Origin: Flaveria trinervia
Lineage: Eukaryota > Streptophyta > Magnoliopsida > Asterales > Asteraceae
DNA: 64,000 nt
Direction of reading: 5' to 3'
Assembly: GCA_025506515.1 (NCBI GenBank)
Contig: CM046442.1
Span: 63,311,340 to 63,375,339 of the forward strand
The number at the start of each line of letters is the position of its first letter. Within the stretch, counting starts at the first letter, position 1. The notes below the pieces were generated by a model that was given only the letters and a program-made list of their open reading frames with translations, was not told where the DNA came from and ran no database searches. Made by a program: the position numbers and the translations under genes. Of this stretch, positions 1 to 10,314 are shown one piece after another.

Positions 1-2135
1 ACCCATTGACCATTCGAGGGTGAGGGAAGCTCAGATGTCTTCTTGTTCTCATTATCATACAATGAGGTTGACTTTTCCTTTCATAAGCCAGCTTTGTGTA
101 AGGCCTGTTTGTAATAAACAGACGACTGGCTAATGTGTTCAACTTTAGGTTCACTATCCCTTTTAGGTGGTGTCACTGAGTTCCTCTTAATAGAGCTAGG
201 TTTGGGTTATGGAAGTTCAACTTTCCTCCTCGGTATCTGATAACATGGACAATGAGACGCAATGTGTCCATACTCTCCACAGCTATAGCATGATCTGCTT
301 TTGACATTACGATTTAACTGTTTTTGTGGAGATATATGTGACACACGTGTGACCTTTCTCTGTTTGGGTTTTGACTCTTCTTGTTTAGATGTTTTGTATG
401 GTTTAACAAAGTTAATTTCTTTAACATTTTTAACATCTTTTCCTTTTCTATTATCTGGACTTTGACAAGATGCACGTGATTGGTTAACATTACAGGTCCT
501 TCTAGGTTCATATTTAGACTTGATTGACCTAAACATTATATTAACCTTTTCAAACACTTTTTCTAGATTAACACAAGGCATTTTATCTTTTGCCTTTAAT
601 ATGGCCTCCTTTTGTTTAGTACCAGATTCATTTGATTTACATGTGGAATCTGGATCACTTACAAAAGGAGTAGACACCAGATGATCCTTGATTGGATTAT
701 CATTGATTGGTTTATATTTTGCGTACATCAAGTTCTGATGTGGTGGTGGAACAACTTTATAACCCAGTCCCTCCCCGTTGTTTCTCTCTCTCACTAAGTT
801 TTGGACAATATGAGATGAACTTGTCCAACTGTGCAGTTTTTGTTTTAAGGAATTAACTTCTACTTCTAAAACTGCCTTTTGTTTCTTAGTGTCCTCTAGG
901 GAGTTTAGATAGTACCTTATGTCATTAGCTTGGTTAAAGGCTACAAAAACTGTTTCCCTAAGCTGTTTGTTCAAAAGGTCTATCTTTTCTTTGAAACTAT
1001 GCTCATTTTGTTTTATAACTCTGTTAGCCTCAGTGCACAGTTCTCAGTCCTTAACTAAGTTGTCATTATGATCTAATAACCTAGTAAATTTTAAATCAAT
1101 GCTTTCCCTAAATTTATTACAATCAGAACAAGCATGATTATTGAAAAGTTGGTCACTAGTACTTACCTGAGAGGGTTATGATGAATCAGCCATCAATGCA
1201 GAGTCTAGTATTTCTGGTGCTGGTGATTTTGACGTGTTGCAGTTTTCCCTACTTCAGGTAGGTAATTGACAACTGGAGCAGTGTCTTCTGTGTTTGACAT
1301 CGCGAGTTCGACTGCAATATCTCCTTCACTAGCAGAATCATCATCTAGATCCTCCACACTAGCGATATTGGATTCTCCCGATGAGACAAACCGAAAGCTA
1401 CAGTCCTATCCTTCATCATCATGACTAGTCAAGGCTTTAGGATCCTTGCTTGATGAAGTAGGACTGGTAGTGGGTTTATCCTCATGATTGAAGGAAGTGA
1501 AAGGATTCCCGTTTCTAGTCTTCTTTGGCTTCACACACTCCCAATTGAAGTGTCCTTTCTCACCGCAGTTGAAACAACTCACCTTGGTCTTATCAAAACC
1601 AAAGGTCCCCTTAGTTGTAACCAAGTTCTGTCTGGTTTTCTTGACAAACTTCTTAGCTCACCGGACAGCACTCGCTAAGGCCCAAATTATGTCCATCCTT
1701 TCTAGCTCTGTCTCGTCAACCTACTCATAGTCCTTATCTGCCAAACGGCAGTTCCCAATTTTACCAGCAATTAGTCCATCATAGGAGTGGACTACCGCAG
1801 CTAAGAGATCCATGTGTTCTTTAGCTACCTTAACTGTCACATTACCAAAATTCTCGGTCTTTAGTTTTGCTGCATTGGCTTCACGTATAATATATTGGGT
1901 ACCAGACGACCCTGATGTTTCTGACCCTGAAGTAGAGGCTTATGGAGTCGCATTATATAGGGCTAGGTTCTGATCATATGAAGACTTTTTTGCTCTATAC
2001 TTCATTTTCAGCTCTTCCTCTCTCAGTTTCAGAATAAAATAATTGATATCTAACTTCGTTAGCATATCATTCTTTCTGAGGTTGGAGACAAAATAAACCT
2101 ATTTCTCTGGCAACCCATCTGCAAAGTTAGACACT
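1..2135 (-). pseudogene. gag of element A, C-terminal two thirds (two zinc knuckles, coiled coil)
   Basis: Continues the gag that begins at 10859. In order on the - strand are a UBN2-like gag domain end (about 2135-1950), a first CCHC knuckle CFNCGEKGHFNWEC near 1533-1577, a Ser/Thr-rich linker, a heptad-like Lys/Glu/Leu-rich segment (about 1150-780), and a second knuckle CYSCGEYGHIASHC near 240-285. The open stretch 207-974 gives 255 residues. At least one in-frame stop (near 1045) and several frame changes separate the pieces. Gag would form the particle and bind RNA. The same two-knuckle order is seen in J (46140-47050). Not functional as it stands. Confidence 0.75.
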
Positions 2136-2140
2136 TTGTC
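2136..2140. repeat. Target-site duplication of B, left copy (TTGTC)
   Basis: TTGTC directly precedes the left LTR of B and recurs directly after the right LTR at 10310-10314. Both lie within the gag sequence of element A. Confidence 0.93.
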
Positions 2141-3062
2141 TGATGGGATTTAACAAGATTATCAAAGTCCATATAAGTCAATATATATGAAAACGCAGCG
2201 GATATATTGTTTAAAATCTTGTTAATGTGAAGATTATCAAACCCATTTGTTAAGCTAAACCCAAACCATGGATCCATATACGAAATGCATACAATAAGAC
2301 AACCATAGGATGTTTAGAAGGTAACCTTTTCAAGCTACTAGAAACGAGTTTATGGAGGTGCTAAGGATGAACTTTATGGCTGAATCTTCAAGTAAGAAGA
2401 CCTCAAGAGAGCTATACCCCAAGCCACCAATAAACACCTTTGGAAGCTAGGATCCACAACACTTGTTTACAGCCTTGAACACCTTGTTCCAGCCGAGATT
2501 TGACCCCTTTTCTTGCCTTCTTTTGTTTGAAAAAATCAGGGAAAAGGGAGAGAAAGCTCTTTTGTTCTTGAGAAGTTGGAGAGAGATGCAACCTCAATGT
2601 TTTCTTTTTCTATTAATTAAGTCAAACCACCAACATGTGATGGTCCATTTTCAGCCATATTGGCCGAGAGGTGGAGGTCCAATAAGGGGCTTCCCTCTTT
2701 AAAACAACCAACCAACTTAATTACAACAGTTTTATTAAATCCCTTTTAAACAAACTTGTATTTTAGACAAAAGATAAAACATGTTACATTCACTTAATAA
2801 TGTTACTTAACCTATTAAATAACAATATATAGTACTCTTTATAAATAAATAACCCATGTTATTTATTCATTTCTCAAGAGGATTTACATTTAGAAAACCA
2901 TTTTTCTAAATATAAAAAGTGTTGATATTTATTTAGTTGATCAAATCAATAAATAAATATTGCAGGTGTTTGTCTAGCCTGTTATTGGGTATGACCCGAC
3001 TTGGATCATATCACACTAGCCACATCAATTTAATATGTATCTTGGGCAGATCAAATCCTACA
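2141..3062 (-). repeat. 3' LTR of element B
   Basis: 922 bp, starting TGATGGG and ending CCTACA on the + strand (TG...CA on either strand). It is nearly identical to 9389-10309; differences are mostly single substitutions and one-base length changes in A or T runs. Confidence 0.95.
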
Positions 3063-3073
3063 ATCTCCCACTT
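3063..3073 (-). other. Polypurine tract of element B
   Basis: AAGTGGGAGAT on the - strand, directly upstream of the 3' LTR. The identical tract precedes the LTRs of D (17631-17641) and C (28641-28651). It primes plus-strand DNA synthesis. Confidence 0.9.
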
Positions 3074-3828
3074 GCACAAGATTCATAGAAGATTGATGCA
3101 AGCAGCAAATGACGCCTAGCAACGGTTTGCTACCCCTAATGTATACGACTAAGTGCCATTCAATAACATCATCCCTTTTCAAGTACCTTACTTGAATATG
3201 ATTTAGGTGAATCAATCATCCATCCTTTTGTAGCAGATGTCATGTTAAATTCCAGAGACACAGAATTGTCATTCTCCATTGATTTAACTTTAACAGGCCT
3301 TAGACATCTAACTCTCAACGAATAAGAGGAACAAATTCCATCTTGACTACATATGTCTCTCACAATCACCTTATATCACACCTGAACTTAGCTTTATGTA
3401 CTATTAATTTTACATAACAGCAAAGACGTAAGTCAAAGTATAATACTTGATGAATATCAAGACCCTATATGTATCTCAGGTCAGAGAATAAAATGATATT
3501 CGCCTTTACTCAATATCTCTTATGACTAATCACTAAGATTCCATGCAGAGACAATTGAGAGCGGGTCTGTCCAATATCTATATCCAATAGATACCAATGA
3601 CCCTTGGTAGCAACATTTGCTTTATATTCATACTTTATGAATATCAACCAATCCAAGTTCATTATAGTCTTACATTCATAGCTGTTCCCACAAGTATGAT
3701 CGACCACGGACGTTTAGAATAACTTGCTTATTCACAGATTAAACATGCTAAAAGGATGAACAAATGAAAATTATAAACATATAATTAAGTTAAAATCATA
3801 AGTTCAAATATCCAAATACAAAATTTGA
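3074..3828 (-). other. Conserved 3' non-coding tail of element B
   Basis: 755 bp between the RNase H stop and the polypurine tract, with no long reading frame. Recognisably similar sequence of almost equal length occupies the same place in D (16881-17630) and C (27879-28640). Shared words include GATTGATCATAAGTAA-type and TGCATCAATCTTCT-type stretches. Confidence 0.75.
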
Positions 3829-4599
3829 TCAAGTCCAATCACTAGAATATCGAAGTCCTAAGGCACAAGCATGACTTTCATGTTTTGACCTATCTAGGAG
3901 CTTCGTGAGTGGATCCGCAATGTTTTGATCGGTGTGAACTTTGCGAATACATATCTTTCCCTTTTCAACTTCATCCCTTATGTAGTTGAATCTCCGTTCA
4001 ATGTGCCGAGTCTTTTGATGAGCACGAGGTTCCTTGATTTGAGCAATCGCACCCTCGTTGTCACAAAAGATCTCTAGGGGGTCTTGAATGGTAGCAACAA
4101 CCCCTAGATCAGCAATGAATTTCCTAAGCCACGCAGCTTCTTGAGCTGCCAATGAAGCGGCGACGTATTCTGATTCTGTTGTAGACAGTGCCACCACATC
4201 TTGCTTTGAGCTCTTCCAAGAGACTGCTCCTCCATTCATAATGAAGACATATCCCGACTGTGATCGAGAATTATCTCGATCAGTTTGGAAACTCGCATCC
4301 GTGTAACCCTTTACAACGAGCTCCTCCTCACCAGATCCATATATTAAGAACATATCCTTAGTATTCCTAAGATATTTCAAAATACTCTTAACAACCATCC
4401 AATGACTGTTACTAGGGTTCTGCTGATATCTACTTGTCATGCTCAGAGCACATGACACGTCCGGCCTAGTACATATCATTGCATACATGATGGATCCTAT
4501 AGCAGATGCATATGGGACTCCATTCATTCTTTCTTGTTCAACCTTTGAACTAGGACATTGAGATGAGCTCAATATAGTCCCCTTTTGAATAGGCACCAA
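3829..4599 (-). CDS. RNase H domain of element B pol (C-terminal open frame)
   Basis: 256 codons ending the polyprotein. It covers the RT connection region, with YASAIGSIMYAMICTRPDVS typical of copia elements, then RNase H. Catalytic acidic residues are visible in YTDASF, STTESEYVA and FCDNEGA, followed by HIERRFNYIRD and NIADPLTK. RNase H removes the RNA strand during reverse transcription. The open frame is intact to its natural stop, but it is out of frame with the upstream RT piece, the shift falling between 4600 and 4630. The first Met used here is only the first in the open frame, not a true start. Confidence 0.88.
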   Translation of the reverse strand: MVPIQKGTILSSSQCPSSKVEQERMNGVPYASAIGSIMYAMICTRPDVSCALSMTSRYQQNPSNSHWMVVKSILKYLRNTKDMFLIYGSGEEELVVKGYTDASFQTDRDNSRSQSGYVFIMNGGAVSWKSSKQDVVALSTTESEYVAASLAAQEAAWLRKFIADLGVVATIQDPLEIFCDNEGAIAQIKEPRAHQKTRHIERRFNYIRDEVEKGKICIRKVHTDQNIADPLTKLLDRSKHESHACALGLRYSSDWT

Positions 4600-4858
4600 C
4601 CTTTCTTAGAATTCTCCATCTTGAACCTTTTCAAGATCTATCTCTATAGATCTTTATTCCTATCAACCGCCTTGATCTATCTCTATAGATCTTTATTCCC
4701 AAGATATAGGTGGCTTCACCAAGATCTTTAATGGAAAAGCAGCTTCCAAGCCAGGTTTTTACACCTCCCAAGGTTGGAATGTCATTTCCAAATAGCAGAA
4801 TGTCATCGACATATAATACCAGGAAAGTAATAATGCTCCCACTAGCTTTCTTATACAC
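4600..4858 (-). pseudogene. RT C-terminal part of element B with YVDD box and 39-bp duplication
   Basis: Carries the RT active-site box in VLYVDDILLFGND, then the IKDLGEATYILGIKIYRDRS region. A 26-bp segment is duplicated (4635-4660 and 4674-4699, period 39 bp), so IKIYRDRSRRLIG is repeated in frame, while the residues normally following (seen in C as DLNQSAYIDKIL) are missing. It is out of frame with both neighbouring pol pieces. This looks like a replication slip or small rearrangement during reverse transcription (inference). Confidence 0.8.
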
Positions 4859-5595
4859 GCAAGCTTCATCAGCGTTTTTGATGAAACCAATTTCTTTACT
4901 TCATCATCAAAACGGTGGTTCCAACTTCTTGACGCTTGTTTCAATCCATAGATTGATTTCTTTAACTTGCATACCTTGTTAGGATGTTTTGGATCGACAA
5001 AACCTTCAGGTTGTTTCATATGGACATCTTCCTCAAGATATCCATTAAGGAAAGCGGTTTTGACATCCATTTGCCAAATCTCATAGTCATAATATGCTGC
5101 TATGGCAAACAATATCCTAATAGACTTTAGCATTGCCACAGGCGAGAAAGTTTCATCATAATCAACCCCTTGAGTTTGAGTAAAACCTTTCTCTACAAGT
5201 CTAGCTTTATAAGTATCCAACTTTCCATGCATATCGGTTTTCTTCTTGAAAACCCACTTACTCCCAACTATCTTGGACTTAAGAGGTGGTGTAACCAATT
5301 CCCAAACTTGGTTATCATACATGGATTGCATCTCAACGTTCATGGCTTCTTGCCATTTGTCAAAATCAGGTTTTGACATTGCATCATGGTATGTGGTTGG
5401 TTCATCCGAATCTACCACATAGCATCCATCCATGAAAAAACCACATCTCTCAGGAGGAATACTAGTTCTACCAGATCTGCGAACGTTTTGTGTATGTTGA
5501 TCATCCATATGATCATTCTCAACATCCTCATGTTGATTGCTAGTTTCAACCAATTGTGTATCGTCTTGTGAATCTTGAATCTCTTCAAGTTCCAC
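4759..5595 (-). CDS. Reverse transcriptase, N-terminal part, element B
   Basis: 278-codon open frame covering the integrase-RT linker (acidic, Gln/Asp-rich) and the RT fingers and palm. Motifs are VGSKWVFKKKTD, KARLVEKGFTQTQGVDY, the palm Asp in WQMDVKTAFLNG, and KSIYGLKQASRSW. A one-base change near 4890 shifts it out of frame with the YVDD segment at 4631-4858. A second shift near 5670, in an A-run, separates it from the integrase frame. It would copy element RNA into DNA in cytoplasmic particles; the frame is broken here. Confidence 0.88.
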   Translation of the reverse strand: MELEEIQDSQDDTQLVETSNQHEDVENDHMDDQHTQNVRRSGRTSIPPERCGFFMDGCYVVDSDEPTTYHDAMSKPDFDKWQEAMNVEMQSMYDNQVWELVTPPLKSKIVGSKWVFKKKTDMHGKLDTYKARLVEKGFTQTQGVDYDETFSPVAMLKSIRILFAIAAYYDYEIWQMDVKTAFLNGYLEEDVHMKQPEGFVDPKHPNKVCKLKKSIYGLKQASRSWNHRFDDEVKKLVSSKTLMKLACIRKLVGALLLSWYYMSMTFCYLEMTFQPWEV

Positions 5596-5633
5596 TGCTC
5601 TTCCACTAGTTTCTTCCGAAAGAAACTTAGTCT

Positions 5634-7088
5634 CTAAGAACTCTGCCTTTCGAGCAATAAATACTTTTTGCTTGATGGATCATAGAAATAGTATCCAATA
5701 CAATCTCTAGGGTATCCAATGAAAATACACTTTGTGGATCGGGCTTCTAGTTTGTTTTGAGCGTATTGCTTAGGATAAGCCTCACACCCCCAAACTTTTA
5801 AATATGATAATGATGGAACCCTTCCATGCCATACTTCAAAAGGTGTCCTTTCCACTTTCTTGGTTGGGGCCATATTTAAAATATGGACCGCGGAGAGCAA
5901 TGCGAAACCCCAAAATGATAGAGGTAGTGAACTTCTAGCCATCATAGATCGAACCATATCCAATAGAGTTCGATTCCTCCTTTCAGACACACCATTATGT
6001 TGTGGTGTTCCAGGTGGAGTAAGTTGTGAGACAATCCCACAACTTCTAAGATATTCTTGAAATTCACTATTCAGGTATTCACCTCCTCTATCTGTACGAA
6101 GAATCTTGACCCTTTTGTTCAGCTGATTTTCAACTTCATTCTTGAAGATTTTGAACATTTCAAAAGATTCATGTTTGTGTCTTAACAAGTAGACATACCC
6201 ATAACGACTATAGTCATCGGTAAAAGTAATGAAGTATTTTTCACCATTCCTAGTTGTTGGTTTAAAAGGTCCACATACATCCGAATGTATAATCCCTAAT
6301 AAATCCTTTGCCCTTTCATTAGTCCCACTAAAAGGGACCTTTGTCATTTTACCTTGCAAACAAGACTCGCATATATCAAATGAAACATTTTCATTAGTTT
6401 TTAAAAGACCATCCTTATGGAGTTTTTGCATACGATTCTTGTTTATATGACCAAGGCGACAATGCCAAAGATAGGAATCATTTAAATCTAATTTGAGCCT
6501 TTTGGTGGTTGCTTGGTACATTGAGCTATCATATGTTGTGTTATTATGAACCAATTCATAAATACCATTACAAGGTATAGCCTTAAAACAAAACACATGA
6601 TTTAAAGAAACATGAATATCATTGTCAACGAACTTGAAATCATAATCACATTGTCTTAAACAGGAAACGGAAATAATGTTCCTAGTTAAACTAGGAGCAT
6701 ACAAAACATTTTTTAAAATAACTTCCAAACCACTTGGAAGCTTCAAAATGTAGTCTCCTTGGGCTTCCACATGAACCTTTGCACCATTGCCCATGAAGAG
6801 ACTTATTTCCCCTTTTGCATAATGCTCACTTCTTTTGAACCCCTGCAACAAATTGCATATATGAGTTCCACATCCAGTATCTAATACCCATGTGTTAGAA
6901 GAAATAACATTTAGCTCAACATGTATCATAAACATTATACCTGAAGTTTGCCCCGCATCCCTCTTCAATCTCAACGCTTTGAGATAGACCGGACAATTAC
7001 GTTTCCAATGGCCTACTTCACCACACTCAAAACACGGGTCATCCTGAGCAACCTTTTGCTTCTTTTCTTTCGGTTTGGGCGGTTCCAT
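5634..7088 (-). CDS. Zinc knuckle, protease and integrase of element B
   Basis: 484 codons. In order: zinc knuckle CFECGEVGHWKRNC (about residues 19-32), protease active site VLDTGCGTHIC (about 68-78), the pre-integrase and HHCC zinc finger around WHCRLGH...CESC (about 210-245), and the integrase core with Asp in HSDVCG, Asp in RTDRGGEY and Glu in GVSERRNRTL. All three catalytic residues are present, unlike in G and K. The frame ends at 5634 after a one-base shift; the correct frame (KVFIARKAEF-type) resumes at once. The Met at 7088 is internal: a shift near 7105-7125 separates this frame from gag. Confidence 0.92.
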   Translation of the reverse strand: MEPPKPKEKKQKVAQDDPCFECGEVGHWKRNCPVYLKALRLKRDAGQTSGIMFMIHVELNVISSNTWVLDTGCGTHICNLLQGFKRSEHYAKGEISLFMGNGAKVHVEAQGDYILKLPSGLEVILKNVLYAPSLTRNIISVSCLRQCDYDFKFVDNDIHVSLNHVFCFKAIPCNGIYELVHNNTTYDSSMYQATTKRLKLDLNDSYLWHCRLGHINKNRMQKLHKDGLLKTNENVSFDICESCLQGKMTKVPFSGTNERAKDLLGIIHSDVCGPFKPTTRNGEKYFITFTDDYSRYGYVYLLRHKHESFEMFKIFKNEVENQLNKRVKILRTDRGGEYLNSEFQEYLRSCGIVSQLTPPGTPQHNGVSERRNRTLLDMVRSMMARSSLPLSFWGFALLSAVHILNMAPTKKVERTPFEVWHGRVPSLSYLKVWGCEAYPKQYAQNKLEARSTKCIFIGYPRDCIGYYFYDPSSKKYLLLERQSS

Positions 7089-7831
7089 TTTTGCTTTACC
7101 CTTACCCTTCCCTTTGACGTGCCCCTCCCTTTGGCAACATTTGCCCTAGGGTCGTGGAGGTGCCTTTTCTTATTACCACCTTCATTGATCGTAAGGACTG
7201 GTAGAACCTTTCTGCCCATGCCTGCCTCGGCCGTTTTGAGCATTGAATGAAGCTCACCAATGCTCTTGTCCCATCCATTCATGTTATAGTTCATAACGAA
7301 GCTATCAAACTTCTTGGATAGGGAGTTGAGGATCAAATCCGTTGCCAACTCATTGGACACACGACAGTTAAGCCTTTCAAGGCGATCAATGTGGCTCTTC
7401 ATCTTGAGAACGTAAGATGATACCGACTGGGTCTCGTCCATTCGACATGCATGGAGTGCTCGAACTGTTTCGAAACGCTCCACCCTTGATTGTTGTTGGA
7501 ACATTTCCTTCAACTGGGTGATCATGTCATAGGCATTGTGGTTCTCAAAGTCCTTTTGCAAATCAGGAATCATACTCGCCAGCATGAGACATGAGACTTG
7601 CACAGAGTCTTCGGTGTACTTGACCCAATCGGCAAAGGCCTCAACGTCATTTTCATCGGGTTGATCGGGAACGGGATCGTCTAACACATAGGACTTCTTT
7701 TCTTGTTTGAGAACAATTCTCAAATTTCGGTACCAATCCATGAAGTTCCCATGGTTTAGACGTTCCTTTTCAAGGATGGTTCTTAGTGATAGGTTATGGA
7801 CGGTCGGGATTGCATTGTTGTTGTTAGCCAT
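7013..7831 (-). CDS. gag of element B
   Basis: 272 codons starting MANNNNAIPTV at 7831, the first Met after the leader and a normal copia gag start. It contains the UBN2-type copia gag domain (LNHGNFMDWYRNLRIVLKQE near residue 25, then SCLMLASM, ALHACRMDE and SYVLKMKSHIDRL). The last ~35 residues after about 7120 are in the wrong frame: the Gly/Lys-rich stretch leading to the zinc knuckle continues in the frame of 5634-7088. Gag builds the particle and packages RNA. A single indel in this GA-rich tract is the likely cause, although a programmed shift cannot be excluded from one copy. Confidence 0.9.
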   Translation of the reverse strand: MANNNNAIPTVHNLSLRTILEKERLNHGNFMDWYRNLRIVLKQEKKSYVLDDPVPDQPDENDVEAFADWVKYTEDSVQVSCLMLASMIPDLQKDFENHNAYDMITQLKEMFQQQSRVERFETVRALHACRMDETQSVSSYVLKMKSHIDRLERLNCRVSNELATDLILNSLSKKFDSFVMNYNMNGWDKSIGELHSMLKTAEAGMGRKVLPVLTINEGGNKKRHLHDPRANVAKGRGTSKGRVRVKQKWNRPNRKKRSKRLLRMTRVLSVVK

Positions 7832-7954
7832 CTACAATTTTACAAAATTCAATTTTAGTACTTTTAATATCAATATATTTTGATTATTAATACCCTTTCG
7901 TCTCATAGACAATTAATAGTCAAAATTTAGAATCCAACGTTACATTTAAATATC

Positions 7955-7973
7955 GTTAGGTGACCTTTATCCC
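7955..7973 (-). repeat. Leader repeat copy 1 in element B
   Basis: GTTAGGTGACCTTTATCCC on the + strand; two further exact copies at 8179-8197 and 8244-8262. Confidence 0.9.
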
Positions 7974-8178
7974 TTTATTTAAATTAACAAGGTAGTCAAC
8001 GTTTGACAATTGTAACCTATTACATTTCTAGTGTATGGGATCGGTTAAACATCTTATGTTGTTTGGCATGTTTATCCCATCAACACCCTTTGTACGTCAT
8101 GCTTCGGTGATCCTAATGCATGATTTCCAAATTAAGTCGTCCTACTTAGACACACGTGTGGATTTGCTAATATTAGTG

Positions 8179-8197
8179 GTTAGGTGACCTTTATCCC
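8179..8197 (-). repeat. Leader repeat copy 2 in element B
   Basis: Exact second copy of the 19-bp word, 224 bp from copy 1 and 65 bp from copy 3. Confidence 0.9.
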
Positions 8198-8243
8198 ATA
8201 AATGTGGCAAACCCACCTCAAAACCATAAGTTCCCTTAATGTG

Positions 8244-8262
8244 GTTAGGTGACCTTTATCCC
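8244..8262 (-). repeat. Leader repeat copy 3 in element B
   Basis: Exact third copy of the 19-bp word at 7955-7973; this copy is flanked by ATGTG and CACAT, extending a small palindrome around it. Confidence 0.9.
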
Positions 8263-9375
8263 ACATTAAATTCTCAAATGATTCGAGTGTTGTATAATAG
8301 GATGGTGTTTGACTTGATTAAAAGGGATTTAGGTTTCACAAAATTCTAGTTTGGAAAACAATTTTCATACCTTGCATTTGTATGCATTCAAATGCACGGT
8401 AGTTTATTTGAAACTTTTTTCAAAATTCCTTTTAATAGCCCAATTAATTATGAAAACAATTTTCATTAGGTAAAACCCATTTTATTACTTATTGATTTCT
8501 AAGGAACCAATTTTATGCGAGTTGTTGATTACGAGTTGTTAACTATCCAATTCCATAATAAGATAAGATGAACGTAAATCAACCATACATGCATAATAAA
8601 ACAACCACAAGTTCATAACCATAGCCAATGGATTTGGCAACACTTGTTGGCCAAAACAAGTGTGCCAAGGGGTCAAATATAAAGCATTAACATGACACAA
8701 GGCATTGAGATGGTGTGCTCCCACTTGATCCCGCATCCTAATGCATCAAGTGTCCATTTTGTGTTGCCACCATTTTGCTTTATTTGGGCTTCCTTTTGGG
8801 CTCCAACTTGAGCTCCTAGCTTCCTTGGGTCTTCATGCTTTGGGCTTTGGTTATTGGGCTTAAAACCAATCTTGGGCTATGAGACCCATTTGGGCCTAAA
8901 ATGGCCCAAACCAAAAACCAAAGTCTTCTTGAACTCCTTTTACAAAATATATCCTAATACATTTTTTTAACTAGTAAAAGAGATACAACTAATCTACTTT
9001 ATTATTACAAACCATAATAAATAGATTACAAACCCAAATAATAATCATACAAATCACAACACAAAACACATCCATATGCAAGGTGTTGGCTAGGTTATGA
9101 ACATCAATATACACATCCAAATAGCACATAACAATCGATTTGGCAGCCCCTATACAACCAATATTCTTGGCCAACATAAACCAAGAACAAATGGGTTTGG
9201 TTCAAACAAACAAACAACCATTTCCATATTTTAAAGATCCTAAACAAGCATATAAAATAGCATCTTTAAACTTGAAAAGGGGACCAAACAGCCCACAAAA
9301 CTCACGGCCAAATGGTGTGTACACCACAAAACCGTGAACAAGAGTACCAATATATGTATGCATTCGTATAAGTGG

Positions 9376-9387
9376 CTCTTGATGCCA
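9376..9387 (-). other. Primer-binding site of element B
   Basis: On the - strand, TGGCATCAAGAGCC begins one base after the 5' LTR. It resembles the initiator tRNA-Met site TGGTATCAGAGCC with a substitution and an added base, so it is slightly degenerate. Confidence 0.75.
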
Positions 9388-9388
9388 T

Positions 9389-10309
9389 TGATGGGATTTA
9401 ACAAGATTATCAAAGTCCATATAAGTCAATATATATGAAAACGCAGCGGATATATAGTTTAAAATCTTGTTAATGTGAAGATTATCAAACCCATTTGTTA
9501 AGCTAAACCCAAACCATGGATCCATATACGAAATGCATACAATAAGACACCATAGGATGTTTAGAAGGTAACCTTTTCAAGCTACTAGAAACGAGTTTAT
9601 GGAGGTGCTAAGGATGAACTTTATGGCTGAATCTTCAAGTAAGAAGACCTCAAGAGAGCTATACCCCAAGCCACCAATAAACACCTTTGGAAGCTAGGAT
9701 CCACAACACTTGTTTACAGCCTTGAACACCTTGTTCCAGCCGAGATTTGACCCCTTTTCTTGCCTTCTTTTGTTCGAAAAAATCAGGGAAAAGGGAGACA
9801 AAGCTCTTTTTTTCTTGAGAAGTTGGAGAGAGATGCAACCTCAATGTTTTCTTTTCTATTAATTAAGTCAAACCACCAACATGTGATGGTCCATTTTCAG
9901 CCATATTGGCCGAGAGGTGAAGGTCCAATAAGGGGCTTCCCTTTTTAAAACAACCAACCAACTTAATTACAACAAGTTTTATTAAATCCCTTTTAAACAA
10001 ACTTGTATTTTAGACAAAAGATAAAACATGTTACATTCACTTAATAATGTTACTTACCTATTAAATAACAATATATAGTACTCTTTATAAATAAATAAAC
10101 CCATGTTATTTATTCATTTCTCAAGAGGATTTACATTTAGAAAACCATTTTTCTAAATATAAAAAGTGTTGATATTTATTTAGTTGATCAAATCAATAAA
10201 TAAATATTGCAGGTGTTTGTCTAGCCTGTTATTGGGTATGACCCGACTTGGATCATATCACACTAGCCACATCAATTTAATATGTATCTTGGGCAGATCA
10301 AATCCTACA
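9389..10309 (-). repeat. 5' LTR of element B
   Basis: 921 bp, the partner of 2141-3062, with the same TGATGGG...CCTACA ends (+ strand). On the - strand it drives the element. AT-rich segments at its internal side (about 10070-10130) include TATATA-like sequence, but I do not assign a start site. Confidence 0.95.
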
Positions 10310-10314
10310 TTGTC
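10310..10314. repeat. Target-site duplication of B, right copy (TTGTC)
   Basis: Matches 2136-2140 exactly, after which the gag sequence of element A resumes. Confidence 0.93.

Larger units (their letters stand above)
7832..9375 (-). other. Long 5' leader of element B
   Basis: About 1.5 kb between the primer site and gag, with no convincing reading frame. It contains three copies of GTTAGGTGACCTTTATCCC (+ strand) and several AT-rich stretches. The primer-proximal part (about 8750-9370) is rich in CA/AAC words. A leader of this length probably holds packaging and dimerisation signals (inference). Confidence 0.75.
2141..10309 (-). mobile_element. Element B: full-length, young Ty1/copia retrotransposon
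   Basis: 8169 bp with LTRs of 922 and 921 bp, TG...CA ends, a 5-bp TTGTC duplication, a polypurine tract (3063-3073) and a primer site (about 9376-9387). The gene order on the - strand is gag, protease, integrase, RT, RNase H, which is the Ty1/copia order. No envelope-like gene follows RNase H; instead there is a 755-bp conserved non-coding tail. The LTRs differ at about a dozen positions by eye, so insertion was recent relative to the neighbours. The polyprotein has at least four frameshifts, so B cannot make its own full polyprotein. C and D belong to the same wider family. Confidence 0.95.

Noticed and set aside
3510..3707. Short - strand open frame in the B tail as a third gene
   Set aside because: Not preserved in the tails of C and D, although the DNA is similar.
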